A DNA stretch of 64,000 nucleotides from Pseudomonas putida (GTDB lineage Bacteria; Pseudomonadota; Gammaproteobacteria; Pseudomonadales; Pseudomonadaceae), in the NCBI RefSeq assembly GCF_002906855.1, contig NZ_MINI01000028.1, forward strand, positions 248,001 through 312,000, in the 5' to 3' direction. Made by a program: the position numbers and the translations under genes. The notes beneath the pieces were generated by a model. The model searched no databases. It was not told the origin of the DNA and saw nothing but the letters and a program-made list of their open reading frames with translations. Positions 27,668-42,112 of the stretch are shown here, piece by piece (position 1 is the stretch's first letter; each line of letters opens with the position of its first letter).

Positions 27668-28504
27668 ATGAACACCTCGCCCATGCACGCCGGCCTTGGC
27701 CTGCGTCGTAGTCTTTTGCCCGACTTGCTCACACTGGACCCAGGCGCAGTAGACTTTCTGGAGTGCGCCCCGGAAAACTGGATCGGTGTCGGTGGTGCTT
27801 TCGGCCGCGACCTTGCGCAGTTGGCCGAGCGCTTTCCCCTGGCCTGTCATGGTTTGTCGCTGTCGCTGGGCGGCAGCTTGCCACTGGATCGTGAGTTGCT
27901 CGAGCAGATCCGGCAGTTCCTTGAGCGCCATCAGGTACGCCATTACAGCGAGCACCTGAGTTACTGCTGCGATGATGGCCAACTCTATGATCTGCTGCCG
28001 TTACCCTTCACTGAAGCGGCCGTGCGGCAGGTCAGTGCGCGTATTCGCCAGGTGCAGGATGTACTGCAGCGGCGCATCGCCATCGAAAACATCAGCTACT
28101 ACGCCGCGCCTTACCAGGCGATGAGCGAGCTGGAGTTCATCCGGGCGGTGCTCGACGAAGCAGACTGCGAGCTGTTGCTGGACGTCAACAATGTTTACGT
28201 CAACGCCTGCAACCATGGGTACGACGCGTTGGCCTTTCTGCAGGGGCTTCCTGTGATGCGGGTTACCGGCATGCATCTGGCTGGGCACCATGACGAGGCA
28301 CCCGATCTTAAGGTCGACACGCATGGTGCAGCGGTCAAGCCTCAGGTCTGGTCACTGTTCGCCAGCGCTTGCGAGCGTTTCGGCATCCAGCCGACGGTGC
28401 TCGAACGCGACTTCAACTACCCGACCATGGATGAACTGCTGGCAGAAGTTGCGCACATTCGCACCGTGCAGCAGGAGGTGGTGCATGCACCATGTATTGC
28501 GTGA
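27668..28504 (+). CDS. MNIO-family (DUF692) RiPP-modifying oxygenase, HvfB type
   Basis: A 278-residue TIM-barrel enzyme of the multinuclear non-heme iron oxidase family. Metal ligands typical of the family are visible: His61 (A-C-H-G), Glu95/His96 (Y-S-E-H-L), Glu140 (I-E-N), Asp172 and Asn175 (L-L-L-D-V-N-N), His203 and His207 (M-H-L-A-G-H), and a late Glu (L-E-R-D-F-N). MNIOs oxidise cysteines in precursor peptides using O2; the adjacent five-Cys peptide is the obvious substrate. The ATG at 27668 has GGAGA upstream. Its 3' end overlaps the partner gene by 20 bases. Confidence 0.92.
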   Translation: MNTSPMHAGLGLRRSLLPDLLTLDPGAVDFLECAPENWIGVGGAFGRDLAQLAERFPLACHGLSLSLGGSLPLDRELLEQIRQFLERHQVRHYSEHLSYCCDDGQLYDLLPLPFTEAAVRQVSARIRQVQDVLQRRIAIENISYYAAPYQAMSELEFIRAVLDEADCELLLDVNNVYVNACNHGYDALAFLQGLPVMRVTGMHLAGHHDEAPDLKVDTHGAAVKPQVWSLFASACERFGIQPTVLERDFNYPTMDELLAEVAHIRTVQQEVVHAPCIA

Positions 28505-29183
28505 GCAGCAATTCTGTCTGGCTCGTCACCTGCGAGATCCTGAACGCCATGCGCCACCGGAGGGGCTCGAGGATCGACGCTTGAGGCTGTACAGGGAATT
28601 GTTCTACGGAGGCATCGAGGCCCTGTTGGCGGGGAACTTCCCCGTGCTGCGCAAGACGCTGGGCGATCAGCTTTGGCATGCGCGGGTGCATGATTTCTAT
28701 GCCAGCTACCGCTGCCGCTCGCCGTTGTTTACCAAAGTCGCGGAGGCCTTCGTTGACTATCTGCAGGGTACCGAACCTGATACCCCCTGGCAGCGGGAGT
28801 TGGCCCATTACGAGCTGATCGAGTCGCAGCTCTACCTGAGCGATGTCCAGGACCCTGATCACGATCCGCAAGGTGACCTGCTGCAAGGCGAGCCAGTGTT
28901 GTCAGGCACGGCCAGCGTTGTAGCCTACCGCTGGCCAGTGGAGCGTATCGGTCCGGCGTTCCAGCCGCTTGAGGCGCCTGCATTGCCCACTCTGCTGCTG
29001 GTCTACCGCGATGCTGCATTGCAGGTGCGTTTCGCACGGCTTTCGCCCATGGCCTACTGCTTGCTGATGCAGGTTCAGGGCAATGGGCGGGAGCGGTTGC
29101 AAGCGCTGGCTGCGGATCAGCAGGAGGGCTTGGCATTGCTCGAAAACCTGCGTGAGCTGGGTGTCGTCATCGGTACGCGATAA
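28485..29183 (+). CDS. HvfC-type (DUF2063) RiPP partner protein
   Basis: A 232-residue protein starting at an ATG with AGGAGG upstream, inside the end of the MNIO gene (20-base overlap, so coupled). The N-terminal DUF2063 domain (about 5-100) includes [19 protein letters not shown] and F-P-V-L-R, features of HvfC/BufC proteins. These proteins present the precursor peptide to the MNIO enzyme. The C-terminal half (about 130-232) is a helical/beta winged-like domain. Although older annotations call DUF2063 'DNA-binding', its place here supports the RiPP role. Confidence 0.9.
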   Translation: MHHVLREQQFCLARHLRDPERHAPPEGLEDRRLRLYRELFYGGIEALLAGNFPVLRKTLGDQLWHARVHDFYASYRCRSPLFTKVAEAFVDYLQGTEPDTPWQRELAHYELIESQLYLSDVQDPDHDPQGDLLQGEPVLSGTASVVAYRWPVERIGPAFQPLEAPALPTLLLVYRDAALQVRFARLSPMAYCLLMQVQGNGRERLQALAADQQEGLALLENLRELGVVIGTR

Positions 29184-29191
29184 CGGCTGAA

Positions 29192-29210
29192 GGGGCTGCC
29201 TGGCAGCCCC
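29192..29210. terminator. Bidirectional hairpin between hvf genes and DoxX gene
   Basis: GGGGCTGC (29192-29199) and GCAGCCCC (29203-29210) with loop CTG, in the 34-base gap between two convergent genes. Some T residues follow on the plus side (CTGATCTTTA). Confidence 0.75.
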
Positions 29211-29217
29211 CTGATCT

Positions 29218-29706
29218 TTACCCCAGTACGCGGTTCCTGATCCAGTGGTCCAGGCTCAAGCGCCCCGACCCTTTGAGCAGCAGCGGCAGCAGGGCGACCA
29301 GATAAATGAGCGGCAATTTGAAGTTGCCGAAGCCCTGGTCGGTGATGGCATAACCCTGCGCCAGTTCTGCCAGGCTCGACCAGTGGCTTGGCCAATGCAC
29401 TGCCGCGATCGCCACCACGGTAACCACCATCAGCCCGGCCGATGCGAGCCGTGTGCCCAGGCCAAGCAACAGCAGCAGGGGGAGCAGCAGCTCTGCCCAC
29501 ATCGACAACTGCCAGTTGAGCTCCGCTGGCAGCACATTGAAAGGGAACGGAAAGCTCGACTGCAGATCGCCGAACCAGTTGCTGCCGTTGAATTTCTCCC
29601 AGCCGGACTCGAAAAACTCCCAGGCCAGGAACAGCCTTAACGGCAGGTCGGCACTCCAGCTGCCAAAGCGTTCGAAGGTGGTGAAGGTACGGGTCAGTGT
29701 GGTCAT
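29218..29706 (-). CDS. DoxX-family membrane protein (HvfD/DoxX-like)
   Basis: A 162-residue protein with four to five membrane helices and the DoxX start ([21 protein letters not shown]). DoxX proteins are the usual fourth member of Hvf/Buf copper-RiPP operons, where a role in redox chemistry or peptide maturation at the membrane is proposed. Here it is adjacent but on the opposite strand. Two ATGs are close together: 29706 (used) and 29715. It is followed upstream by a heme-type membrane protein gene 15 bases away, so these two are probably cotranscribed. Confidence 0.85.
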   Translation of the reverse strand: MTTLTRTFTTFERFGSWSADLPLRLFLAWEFFESGWEKFNGSNWFGDLQSSFPFPFNVLPAELNWQLSMWAELLLPLLLLLGLGTRLASAGLMVVTVVAIAAVHWPSHWSSLAELAQGYAITDQGFGNFKLPLIYLVALLPLLLKGSGRLSLDHWIRNRVLG

Positions 29707-29721
29707 GGTGATCATCTCGTT

Positions 29722-30342
29722 TCAGGAAAGGGCAGAAGCCGTTCGGCGTTGCTGTTGGGCCAGCTTGGCGGTGAGCTTGAAGGTGATGGCGCTGAAGATC
29801 AGGGCGAAGGCCAGCGGGTACCAGCCGCCCATGGGGATGCGCTTGTAGAACGACAGGCAGAACACCCCGGCCAGCACCCACATGCCGCTACTGTGCAGGG
29901 CCTTCCAGGCGCGGCCGCCGAGCAGGCGCATCGGTGCCTTGAACGAGGTCAGGGTGAGCAGCAGCAGGAACAGGTAGCCGATGCTTCCCGGCAGGCTCGA
30001 GGTGACCGTACGCCCGGCCCAGAACAGCTCCGGGAATTGCTGGGCGTAACGGTAGATCAGCAGCCCATGCACGGTGTGCGAGAAGGCGAAGGCCAGGCCC
30101 AGGTAGCGTCGCTCGCGGAGCACGCGCCGGCTGCCGCTGCCGGGCAGGAACGTGACCAGTGTCGAGGCCAGGAAGGCCAGCAGGAACAATGCGAAAGAAC
30201 TTCGGGCGGTGGCGCGGATGGCGCTGCGCAGGCCATCCGCACCGGGCGGGTAGTTGAGCAGTACCGCGGCGGTCATGAGCAAGGTCAGGGCAGCAAGGGC
30301 GGCGAACAGCTTCCAGCCGGAGGGCAGGGTGAGCGGCTTCAT
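29722..30342 (-). CDS. Ferric-reductase-like transmembrane protein (heme b type)
   Basis: A 206-residue protein with five to six hydrophobic helices. Conserved His residues lie in the right positions for heme: F-S-H-T-V-H-G (about 87-93) and H-S-S-G-M-W (about 150-155). This resembles the ferric reductase-like domain of MsrQ/NOX-type proteins that carry electrons across the inner membrane. GGGAG lies upstream of the ATG. It precedes DoxX by 15 bases, implying a shared transcript and perhaps electron supply for the same process (inference). Confidence 0.72.
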   Translation of the reverse strand: MKPLTLPSGWKLFAALAALTLLMTAAVLLNYPPGADGLRSAIRATARSSFALFLLAFLASTLVTFLPGSGSRRVLRERRYLGLAFAFSHTVHGLLIYRYAQQFPELFWAGRTVTSSLPGSIGYLFLLLLTLTSFKAPMRLLGGRAWKALHSSGMWVLAGVFCLSFYKRIPMGGWYPLAFALIFSAITFKLTAKLAQQQRRTASALS

Positions 30343-30456
30343 GGGTGAGGTCTCCCGGAGTGTCGTTGTGTGACCGGGAGTGTGTGGGGAATGGGTATCT
30401 GCAGTGTGTCGGTGAAAGCAGTTTTATGTATCGGACTGTAGCCCCAAGGGCTGTAG

Positions 30457-30475
30457 GGTGGCCCGAGGGGCCACC
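30457..30475 (-). terminator. Possible hairpin terminator after the sensor kinase gene
   Basis: GGTGGCCC (30457-30464) pairs with GGGCCACC (30468-30475), 11 bases beyond the kinase stop. No T-tract follows. A second weaker hairpin (TAGCCCC/GGGCTGTA) is next to it. Confidence 0.4.
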
Positions 30476-30485
30476 GTCCAGGGCG

Positions 30486-31765
30486 TTACAGCTCGATCTG
30501 GGCGCACAACCCGCCGGTTTTGCGGTTGCTCAAGGTCAGCCTGCCGCCCATGGCCTGGGTCAGTTGCTGGGCGATGGCCAGCCCCAGGCCAGTGCCTCCG
30601 GTGCTGCGATTACGCGAGCTTTCTACCCGGTAGAACGGCTTGAGTACTTCGTCCAGTTCGTCGGCGGGGATCCCCGGGCCTTCATCGAGGACGCGAATCA
30701 ATGTCCTGCCTTGCTCGCGGCTGACTTCAAGTTGAGCTTTGCCTGCAAACTTCAGGGCATTGTCCACCAGGTTCACCAGCACGCGGCGCAACGCGTGCGG
30801 GCGGGTTTCCAACAGGCTGCCGGTATTGCCGTGGCGCTCCACCTGGGCACCGCTGTCCTGGTAGTCGAACACCACGCTGTCGAGGAAGGCGTCGAGGTTG
30901 ATCCGGCATGGCGCCTCGGTGTTGATGTCCATGCTGCGGGCGTAGGCTACACCTTCGCGGACCAGGTGCTCCATGGCGTCAAGGTCATGCCAGAGCTTGT
31001 CCTTCTCGACGCCATCGTCCATGACCTCGACCCGCAGCTTCATGCGCGTGATCGGTGTTTGCAGATCGTGGGAGATGGCGGCCAGTAATTGCATGCGTTC
31101 TTTCAGGTAGGCAGCGATGCGTGCCTGCAGGGCATTGAACGCCACGGCGGCGTACTTGACCTCGCGCGGGCCGCTTTCATCCAGCTGTACGCCGGGTTTG
31201 TCCGGGTCGAGGTCGTCCACGGCCTGGGCCAGGCGGGTGAGAGGCCCGATGGCCAGGCGCACCGCCAGCCAGGTGCAGAACAGCAGCACGGCCAGCTGGA
31301 TCAGCAATATCAGCGGCAGCCAGCGCGCCACCGGGACGGGGGATGGCGTGACATCGATGGTCAGCGGCGCACCATCGGCCAGGCGCAAGTGGGCCTGGAA
31401 GTGAGCGTTGGGACCGGGGATGTCCTGGAAGGTCAGCGGGTACTGGGCGCCGATGGCCTTGACGATCGATTCGGCGGCCATCGGCGGGTCGGCGCTGGGC
31501 ATCGCTGACCCCGGCTGGCCTTCGTCCAGCCGGTAACGGTAGGTGCGCCGTTCCAGCCGCGGCAGCCAGGCAGCACGTTCGGCGGCAGGCAGGCGTTCAA
31601 GGATGGCCACCGAAGTGCTCACGTCCTGTTCAAGGTTGCTGAGCATCATCGAGCGGCTGCTGATGTAGCGCTCGTAGGCCTGCAGGCTGAACGACAGCCC
31701 ATAGGCCAGTACCAGCCCGGTGAAGAAGATCAGGGCCAGGCGCGAGGCGAGGGTGCGGGGCCATT

Positions 31766-31769
<4 letters not shown>
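30486..31769 (-). CDS. Sensor histidine kinase of an OmpR/EnvZ-type two-component system
   Basis: A 427-residue kinase. It has a first membrane helix (about 8-30), a periplasmic sensor (about 31-148) with no recognisable ligand motif, a second helix (about 150-172), and a HAMP linker. Then come the dimerisation box A-A-I-S-H-D-L-Q-T-P (phospho-acceptor His234) and an ATP-binding domain with N-L-V-D-N-A-L-K, D-E-G-P-G-I-P and G-G-T-G-L-G-L-A-I. Its ATG overlaps the response-regulator stop by four bases. The signal is unknown; the neighbourhood (heme membrane protein, DoxX, redoxin) suggests envelope redox or metal stress (inference). Confidence 0.93.
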
Positions 31770-32506
<737 letters not shown>

Positions 32507-32586
32507 TCGCGGCGTTCCTGTTCAAGGGGGAGTGGGCGCAGTGTACCGAGCACATGGGGGCTTGCCTGCGGGGTTTTGTATTGCAG

Positions 32587-32611
32587 TGTATCTGGCCTGG
32601 GTAGAGATACA
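32587..32611. promoter_or_regulatory. Inverted repeat in the divergent two-component/DUF2790 promoter
   Basis: TGTATCT (32587-32593) and AGATACA (32605-32611) form a perfect 7-bp inverted repeat with an 11-base spacer. It sits in the 221-base gap between the response-regulator start and the DUF2790 start. It may be an operator; OmpR-type regulators more often use direct repeats, so the binder is uncertain. A similar GGTATCTGCAG string occurs near 30391, upstream of the ferric-reductase-like gene. Confidence 0.35.
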
Positions 32612-32727
32612 GCAGGAAGCAGATCACAGCCTGCGGCGACACAAGCGAGATACCTGGCGGACGTGAAATGGCTCTCGACCGGGGAGCACAGATCCCCCCC
32701 CTGAAAGTGTTGCCAAGGAGAGATGCC

Positions 32728-33003
32728 ATGAACTTCAAGACTATCGCCAGCGCCAGCCTGTTCGCCGTGCTCAGCCTCGGTGCCGTTGCCGCCAATGCCA
32801 GCTCCACCTCGATGAACGACGCCAGCGTGATGCAGTATCGCTATGGTGATCTTCTGGATGTTAAGAAAGTACTGTCGGTGAAAGATGACCAGAGCAATGC
32901 CTGCGGCCCGGTCAAGACGCGCATGGACTACCTCGACTCCAAAGGCCAGCGTGAGAGCGTCGAATACCGCACCTATGCCACGAGCGGTTGCCATGACAAC
33001 TGA
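32728..33003 (+). CDS. DUF2790 small exported protein
   Basis: A 91-residue protein behind AAGGAG. The signal peptide is clear (F-K-T-I-A-S-A-S-L-F-A-V-L-S-L-G-A-V-A-A-N-A). The mature part has the DUF2790 pattern: Y-R-Y-G-D-x-L-D-V-K-K-V-L-S, C-G-P-V, and a final Y-x-x-x-S-G-C, with two cysteines likely disulphide-bonded. The family is common in pseudomonads, often beside two-component genes. No function is established. Its stop overlaps the redoxin start by 11 bases. Confidence 0.88.
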   Translation: MNFKTIASASLFAVLSLGAVAANASSTSMNDASVMQYRYGDLLDVKKVLSVKDDQSNACGPVKTRMDYLDSKGQRESVEYRTYATSGCHDN

Positions 33004-33532
33004 TCGCCGACCGCTGTTGAAAGTGGGGGGCGTGGCCTTGGCGCTGGTCGGCCTGGGCCTCGCGGGTGGTCAACTGATGGCTCACGATAACTACGGCGCC
33101 ATGCCGTCACTGGCTGGCGCCAGCCAATGGCTCAACTCACCGCCACTGGACGCCCCGGCGCTCAAGGGCAAGGTGGTGCTGGTGGACTTCTGGACCTGGG
33201 ACTGCATCAACTGCCAGCGCAGCCTGCCGCACGTCAACGACTGGGCGCGGCGCTATGCCGACCAGGGCTTGGTGGTGGTGGGGGTGCATACGCCGGAGTA
33301 CGACTATGAGCATGACGTGGGGCTGCTGAAAAGTAAGGTGGCCAGCCTGGGTATCGCTTATCCGGTGGCGGTGGATAACGACTATCAGGTGTGGAATGCC
33401 TGGGGTAACCAGTTCTGGCCGGCGCATTACTTTGTCGATCGGCAAGGGCAGGTGCGGCATGTGCACTTTGGTGAGGGCGACTATGCCGGGCAGGAGAAAG
33501 TCATACAGGCGCTGCTGGATGAGAAAGGGTAA
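32993..33532 (+). CDS. Thioredoxin-like (redoxin) periplasmic protein
   Basis: A 179-residue protein with an N-terminal membrane anchor or signal (L-L-K-V-G-G-V-A-L-A-L-V-G-L-G-L-A, preceded by R-R). Its thioredoxin fold has the active site W-T-W-D-C-I-N-C (Cys71, Cys74), of the type found in DipZ/TlpA-like periplasmic redoxins. The start at 32993 lies inside the end of the DUF2790 gene, so the two are coupled. The C-terminal part (H-Y-F-V-D-R-Q-G-Q-V-R) fits the conserved cis-proline region of such redoxins. It probably reduces or oxidises periplasmic thiols. Confidence 0.88.
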   Translation: MTTDRRPLLKVGGVALALVGLGLAGGQLMAHDNYGAMPSLAGASQWLNSPPLDAPALKGKVVLVDFWTWDCINCQRSLPHVNDWARRYADQGLVVVGVHTPEYDYEHDVGLLKSKVASLGIAYPVAVDNDYQVWNAWGNQFWPAHYFVDRQGQVRHVHFGEGDYAGQEKVIQALLDEKG

Positions 33533-33540
33533 GCCTGTGC

Positions 33541-33606
33541 TGGCCTCTTCGCGGGACAAGCCCGCTCCTACAGGCCCTTGTAGGAGCGGGCTTGTCCCGC
33601 GAAGAA
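33541..33606. repeat. REP-type inverted pair, near-perfect hairpin
   Basis: Left arm CTCTTCGCGGGACAAGCCCG with CTCCTACAG (33541-33573); right arm TTGTAGGAGCGGGCTTGTCC with CGCGAAGA (33579-33606); a five-base loop lies between. It is in the 88-base gap between two convergent genes (redoxin and aroE), where it can also act as a bidirectional transcription stop. Confidence 0.9.
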
Positions 33607-33620
33607 GGCGGTGCGATGTG

Positions 33621-34469
33621 TCAGGAGAAGCTGGCGAAATGCGCCTGCATCCGCTCAGCATCCGCCTGTTTGCCACTGAACAGCTCGAATGCCTTCACCG
33701 CCTGGAACACCGCCATGTTGCTGCCATCCAGCGTGCGGCAACCCAGCGCCCGTGCTGCTTTCAACAGTTCGGTCTGCAGCGGGAAATAGATGATTTCAGC
33801 CACCCACAAGCGCGGGTGCAACAGCGCCACGGGCAGAGGCGTGCCGGGCAACTTGGCCATGCCCACCGGCGTGGTGTTGACCAGGCCATCGGCTTCGGCC
33901 ACCTCTACCGCAAGGTCCGTTCCCAGCACCGCACGACCTGGGCCGAAATGGCCGTTGAGGTTGTCCACCAGCGCCTGGGCGCGCGCCGAATCCACTTCGA
34001 ACAGCACCAGTTGCTCGACGCCTTCGCCCAGCAGCGCATGGGCCACCGCCGAGCCGGCACCGCCAGCACCCATCTGCACCACACGCCGCCGCGACACATC
34101 CGGCAGGCCACGGCGCAGGCCTTCGGCAAAGCCCAGGCAGTCGGTATTGTGGCCGACCCGCCTGCCATCCTTGAGCACCACGGTGTTCACCGCGCCAATG
34201 CCGCGCGCCTCCTCTGACAGCTCATCGAGCAGTGGCAGGATTGCCTGCTTGAACGGGTAGGTGATGTTGAGCCCGGTAAAACCGGTGTGCTGGGCGGCAT
34301 CGAGCAGCTGCGCCAGGGCGCTGTCCTCAAGCTTGAGCTGGTCGGCATCAATCAGGCGATAGAGGTAACGCAGGTGCTGGGCGTCGCCTTCGTGTTCGTG
34401 CAGGGCAGGGGTGCGCGACAGCTGAATGCCACGCCCGATCAGGCCGGCAAGGATGGCGGGCTGGCTCAT
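33621..34469 (-). CDS. aroE: Shikimate/quinate dehydrogenase (AroE family)
   Basis: A 282-residue AroE-family enzyme reducing 3-dehydroshikimate or oxidising shikimate/quinate. The substrate site is visible as L-S-R-T-P (about 17-21), N-I-T-Y-P-F-K-Q with the catalytic Lys, and N-T-D-C-L-G-F with the catalytic Asp. The nucleotide fold has [11 protein letters not shown]. The S-R-T-P variant (rather than S-x-S-P) and the pairing with a type II dehydroquinase suggest a catabolic quinate/shikimate or paralogous role rather than the housekeeping AroE (inference). The ATG overlaps the aroQ stop by four bases. Confidence 0.88.
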   Translation of the reverse strand: MSQPAILAGLIGRGIQLSRTPALHEHEGDAQHLRYLYRLIDADQLKLEDSALAQLLDAAQHTGFTGLNITYPFKQAILPLLDELSEEARGIGAVNTVVLKDGRRVGHNTDCLGFAEGLRRGLPDVSRRRVVQMGAGGAGSAVAHALLGEGVEQLVLFEVDSARAQALVDNLNGHFGPGRAVLGTDLAVEVAEADGLVNTTPVGMAKLPGTPLPVALLHPRLWVAEIIYFPLQTELLKAARALGCRTLDGSNMAVFQAVKAFELFSGKQADAERMQAHFASFS

Positions 34470-34915
34470 GCGCGCGGCTCCTTGAACATCTCGGCAAAGT
34501 GGCTCAGGGCCATGCGGTAGCCGTGGCTGCCCAGGCCGCAGATCACGCCCACGGCAATCGACGAGACGAACGACAGGTGGCGGAACGGTTCGCGTTTGTG
34601 GACGTTGGACAGGTGTACTTCGATGACTGGGAGCTCACTGGCCACCAGGGCGTCACGGATGGCTATGGAGGTGTGGGTCCAGGCGCCGGGGTTGATCACG
34701 ATACCGGCGCAGCGACCGCGTGCGGCGTGGATCCAGTCGATCAGCTCACCTTCGTGGTTGGTCTGGCGGAATTCGATTTCCAGGCCGTGGGCATGGGCAG
34801 TGTCGGCGCAACCCTGGGCCAGGTCGGCGAGGGTTTCATGGCCATACTGGGTAGGCTCACGGGTCCCCAGCATGTTCAGGTTGGGGCCGTTGAGCACGAG
34901 AATAAGGGGCTTCAT
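34466..34915 (-). CDS. aroQ: Type II 3-dehydroquinate dehydratase
   Basis: A 149-residue dodecameric-type dehydroquinase. Motifs: [18 protein letters not shown] (catalytic Arg and Tyr on the flexible loop), [27 protein letters not shown] and the E-V-H-L-S-N-x-x-x-R-E strand with the catalytic His. It interconverts 3-dehydroquinate and 3-dehydroshikimate, the step before AroE, with which it is coupled. The ATG at 34915 gives the standard N-terminus, but its ribosome site is weak. It is divergent from czcC across 217 bases, in which I see no clear operator. Confidence 0.93.
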   Translation of the reverse strand: MKPLILVLNGPNLNMLGTREPTQYGHETLADLAQGCADTAHAHGLEIEFRQTNHEGELIDWIHAARGRCAGIVINPGAWTHTSIAIRDALVASELPVIEVHLSNVHKREPFRHLSFVSSIAVGVICGLGSHGYRMALSHFAEMFKEPRA

Positions 34916-35132
34916 GGCGAGCATCGCTTTGTTGTTGTTGGATGCCTCTATGTTTGTACCGGGTGGTTAATTTCGTCAATTGGATCAGGGGTCGCAGCTG
35001 GGCAAAGTGGGCGATTATCGAACTTGCTCGGTCAGCTCGCCGGATTACGCAATTGTAATGTTCGCGCCACCGCCTCGATAACCAGCCCTCCTTACAGTCC
35101 CTCGCCAATGCTTGCCGACGAGGACTTCCGAA

Positions 35133-36378
35133 GTGCCCACCCCCCGCAAGATCGCCTTGCTCAGCCTGTTGCTGGCTGCCACCGCAAGCGCCCAGGCCGG
35201 GCCTGGCATAAGCCTGCCCGAGGCGCTGAGCGCCGCCTTCGCCAACAACCCCGAACTGGCCGCTGCCGGTCGCGAAATCGGTATCGCCGAGGGCGAGCGG
35301 CGTCAGGCCGGGTTGATCCCCAACCCTGAACTGGCCTGGGAAATGGAGGACACCCGCCGCGATACCAGCACCAGTACCGTCACCCTCAGCCAGCCACTGG
35401 AGTTGGGCGGCAAGCGCGGTGCACGCATCGCGGTGGCCGGTGCCGGCCAGGCCATTGCCCAACTGGACCTCGAACGCCAGCGCAACGGCCTGCGTGCCGA
35501 TGTGGTCCAGGCGTACCACGCCGCCCTGCGCGCGCAGACTGGCGTGGAACTGGCGCAGCAGTCGCAGGCGCTGACCGAGCGTGGTTTACGGGTGGTCCAG
35601 GGCCGGGTCACGGCCGGCCAGTCGTCACCGGTGGAAGCCACCCGTGCTCAGGTGCAACTGGCCCAGGCCCAGGCCGAGGTACGTCGCGCCGAAACCCAGC
35701 GCACGGTGGCCTACCAGGCCTTGGCGCGGTTGACCGGCAGCCCGCTGGCGACCTTCGACACGCTGTCGGCGGCCAGCCTGTCACCTGGAGCTGCTCCTTC
35801 AGCCGATGCCTTGCTCGGCCAGGTCGAGCGTACCGCCGAATGGCGCCTGGCTGCCGCTCAGGTCGAGCGCGGCGAAGCATCGCTTGGCTCGGAAAAGGCC
35901 CTGCGCATTCCCAACCTCACCGTCAGCGTTGGTAGCCAGTACAGCCGCGAGGACCGCGAGCGGGTCAACGTGGTCGGGCTGTCGATGCCCTTGCCGTTGT
36001 TCGACCGTAACCAGGGCAATGTGCTGGCCGCCGCACGCCGCGCCGACCAGGCCCGCGACCTGCGCAACGCGGTCGAACTGCGCCTGCGCAGCGAAACCCG
36101 CAGCGCCGTCGATCAGTGGCGCACGGCGATGCAGGAGGTGCAGGCCTACGACCGCACCATCCTGCCGTCGGCGCAGCAGGCTGTGGACACCGCCACCCGT
36201 GGCTTCGAGATGGGCAAGTTCGCCTTCCTCGACGTGCTCGATGCCCAGCGCACCTTGATCGACGCGCGCGGGCTTTACCTGGAGGCCTTGGCCGCGGCAA
36301 CCGATGCACGGGCACAGGTCGAGCGGATCTACGGCGACCTGGATGGTTTGAGCAACATTTCGAGCAGCAGGAGCAACA

Positions 36379-36386
<8 letters not shown>
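35133..36386 (+). CDS. czcC: Heavy-metal efflux outer-membrane factor, CzcC type
   Basis: A GTG start with GAGGA upstream gives a 417-residue protein. It has a signal peptide (K-I-A-L-L-S-L-L-L-A-A-T-A-S-A-Q-A) and the TolC-like repeat structure of long coiled-coil helices (Q-x-x-E-L-G-G-K-R near residue 86; G-x-x-x-L-L/V-D-A-Q-R-T near the end). It forms the outer-membrane tunnel of a CzcCBA zinc/cobalt/cadmium efflux pump. It overlaps czcB by eight bases. Confidence 0.93.
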
Positions 36387-40744
<4,358 letters not shown>

Positions 40745-40750
40745 GATCGC

Positions 40751-40771
40751 CGGGGCCGCATAGCGGCCCCG
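40751..40771. terminator. Bidirectional GC hairpin between czcA and MFS gene
   Basis: CGGGGCCGC (40751-40759), loop ATA, GCGGCCCCG (40763-40771), in the 33-base gap between two convergent stops. The stem is a perfect 9 bp; there is no T-tract. Confidence 0.6.
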
Positions 40772-40777
40772 AGTGCC

Positions 40778-42112
40778 TCAAGTCGAAGTGCGGACCTGAG
40801 GGCTCACATCATTTCCGGCTTCATCATGCAACGATATCCGCGATGTCTCCGGCAGCGCCAAGCCGCCCACCAAGGCCACCAGCGCAATCACCACCAGATA
40901 GAACGCCGGCGCCAGGCTGCTGCCGGTCTGCCCTATCAACCAGGTCGCCACCAGCGGCGCAGTACCGCCAAACAAGGTGTAGGCCACGTTGTAGGTAATC
41001 GCCGAAGCGGTATAGCGGGTACGGGTCGGGAAACTCTCCGACAGCAACGCCGCCGTCACCACGCCGCTGCACAGCGCGCCCACCGCCAGCAGGATCACCC
41101 CCAGCAGCGCCCCCGACATCGACCCGGAGCTGGCCAGCCAGTAAGCGGGGAACACGCAAACCATCACCCACAGGCAGGTAAAACCAATGGTCTTGCGCCG
41201 CCCGACCCGGTCCGAAAAGGCCCCGGCCAGCGGGCAGCCAACGGCCGCGAACAGCAACGCCACGGTGGTCACCAGCAGCGACTGGGCACGGGTCAGGTTG
41301 CCGACCAGTTGCAGGTAAGTGGCGAAGTAAGTGGTGAACATGTAGAACGACAATGCCGTCAGCGAGATGAACATGCCCAGGTTGCGGATCGCCCGGCCGT
41401 GGTTGCGCAGGGTTTCCTTGAGCGGCGAGTGTTCATGTTCCTTGCCCTGGGCGACCGCTTCGCGAAACGCTGGGGTTTCCTCCATGCGCCAGCGCAGGTA
41501 CAAACCCACCAGCCCCAGCGGCGCGGCCACCAGGAACGGGATGCGCCAGCCCCAGGCGGCCATGGCCTCGGCCGACAGGCTGGCCTCCAGGCCATAAGCG
41601 ATCACCGCCGCACAGGCAAAGGCGGAGAAGGTCGACACCGGCACGAAGCTGCCATAGAACGCACGCTTGTTCCGGGGCGCATGCTCCATCAGGTAGGCGC
41701 AGGCGCCGGCGTATTCACCACCGGCGGAGAAGCCCTGCAGGCAGCGCGCCAAGGTCAGCAGCGCCGGTGCCGCAAGGCCGATGCTGGCATAGGTCGGCAG
41801 CAGGCCGATCAAGGTGGTGGAGCCGGCCATCAGCAGGATGGTCAGCGACAGGATGCGCTTGCGCCCCAGGCGATCGCCAAGCGCGCCGAACACGATGCCG
41901 CCGAGCGGGCGCAAGGCGAAGGCCACGGCGAACACGGCGAAGGTCTTGAGCAGGGCGACGCTGGCATCTTCGCTGGCGAAGAACTGGCTGGCGATCAGCG
42001 TGGCGAGGAAGCCATAGACGGCGAAGTCGAACCATTCCACGAAGTTGCCAATGGCCGAGGCGGCGATGACCCTGCGCAGGGTGGCGGGGGATACCTCATG
42101 CGATGCAGACAT
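40778..42112 (-). CDS. MFS transporter, metabolite:H+ symporter (MHS) family
   Basis: A 444-residue, 12-helix transporter with the MHS-family opening (S-A-I-G-N-F-V-E-W-F-D-F-A-V-Y-G-F) and the loop motif G-D-R-L-G-R-K-R after helix 2. The family includes KgtP, ProP and ShiA, importing organic acids, osmolytes or shikimate. The substrate is not determined; shikimate would fit the nearby aroE-aroQ but czcCBA lies between. GGAGAG precedes the ATG. Confidence 0.9.
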   Translation of the reverse strand: MSASHEVSPATLRRVIAASAIGNFVEWFDFAVYGFLATLIASQFFASEDASVALLKTFAVFAVAFALRPLGGIVFGALGDRLGRKRILSLTILLMAGSTTLIGLLPTYASIGLAAPALLTLARCLQGFSAGGEYAGACAYLMEHAPRNKRAFYGSFVPVSTFSAFACAAVIAYGLEASLSAEAMAAWGWRIPFLVAAPLGLVGLYLRWRMEETPAFREAVAQGKEHEHSPLKETLRNHGRAIRNLGMFISLTALSFYMFTTYFATYLQLVGNLTRAQSLLVTTVALLFAAVGCPLAGAFSDRVGRRKTIGFTCLWVMVCVFPAYWLASSGSMSGALLGVILLAVGALCSGVVTAALLSESFPTRTRYTASAITYNVAYTLFGGTAPLVATWLIGQTGSSLAPAFYLVVIALVALVGGLALPETSRISLHDEAGNDVSPQVRTST

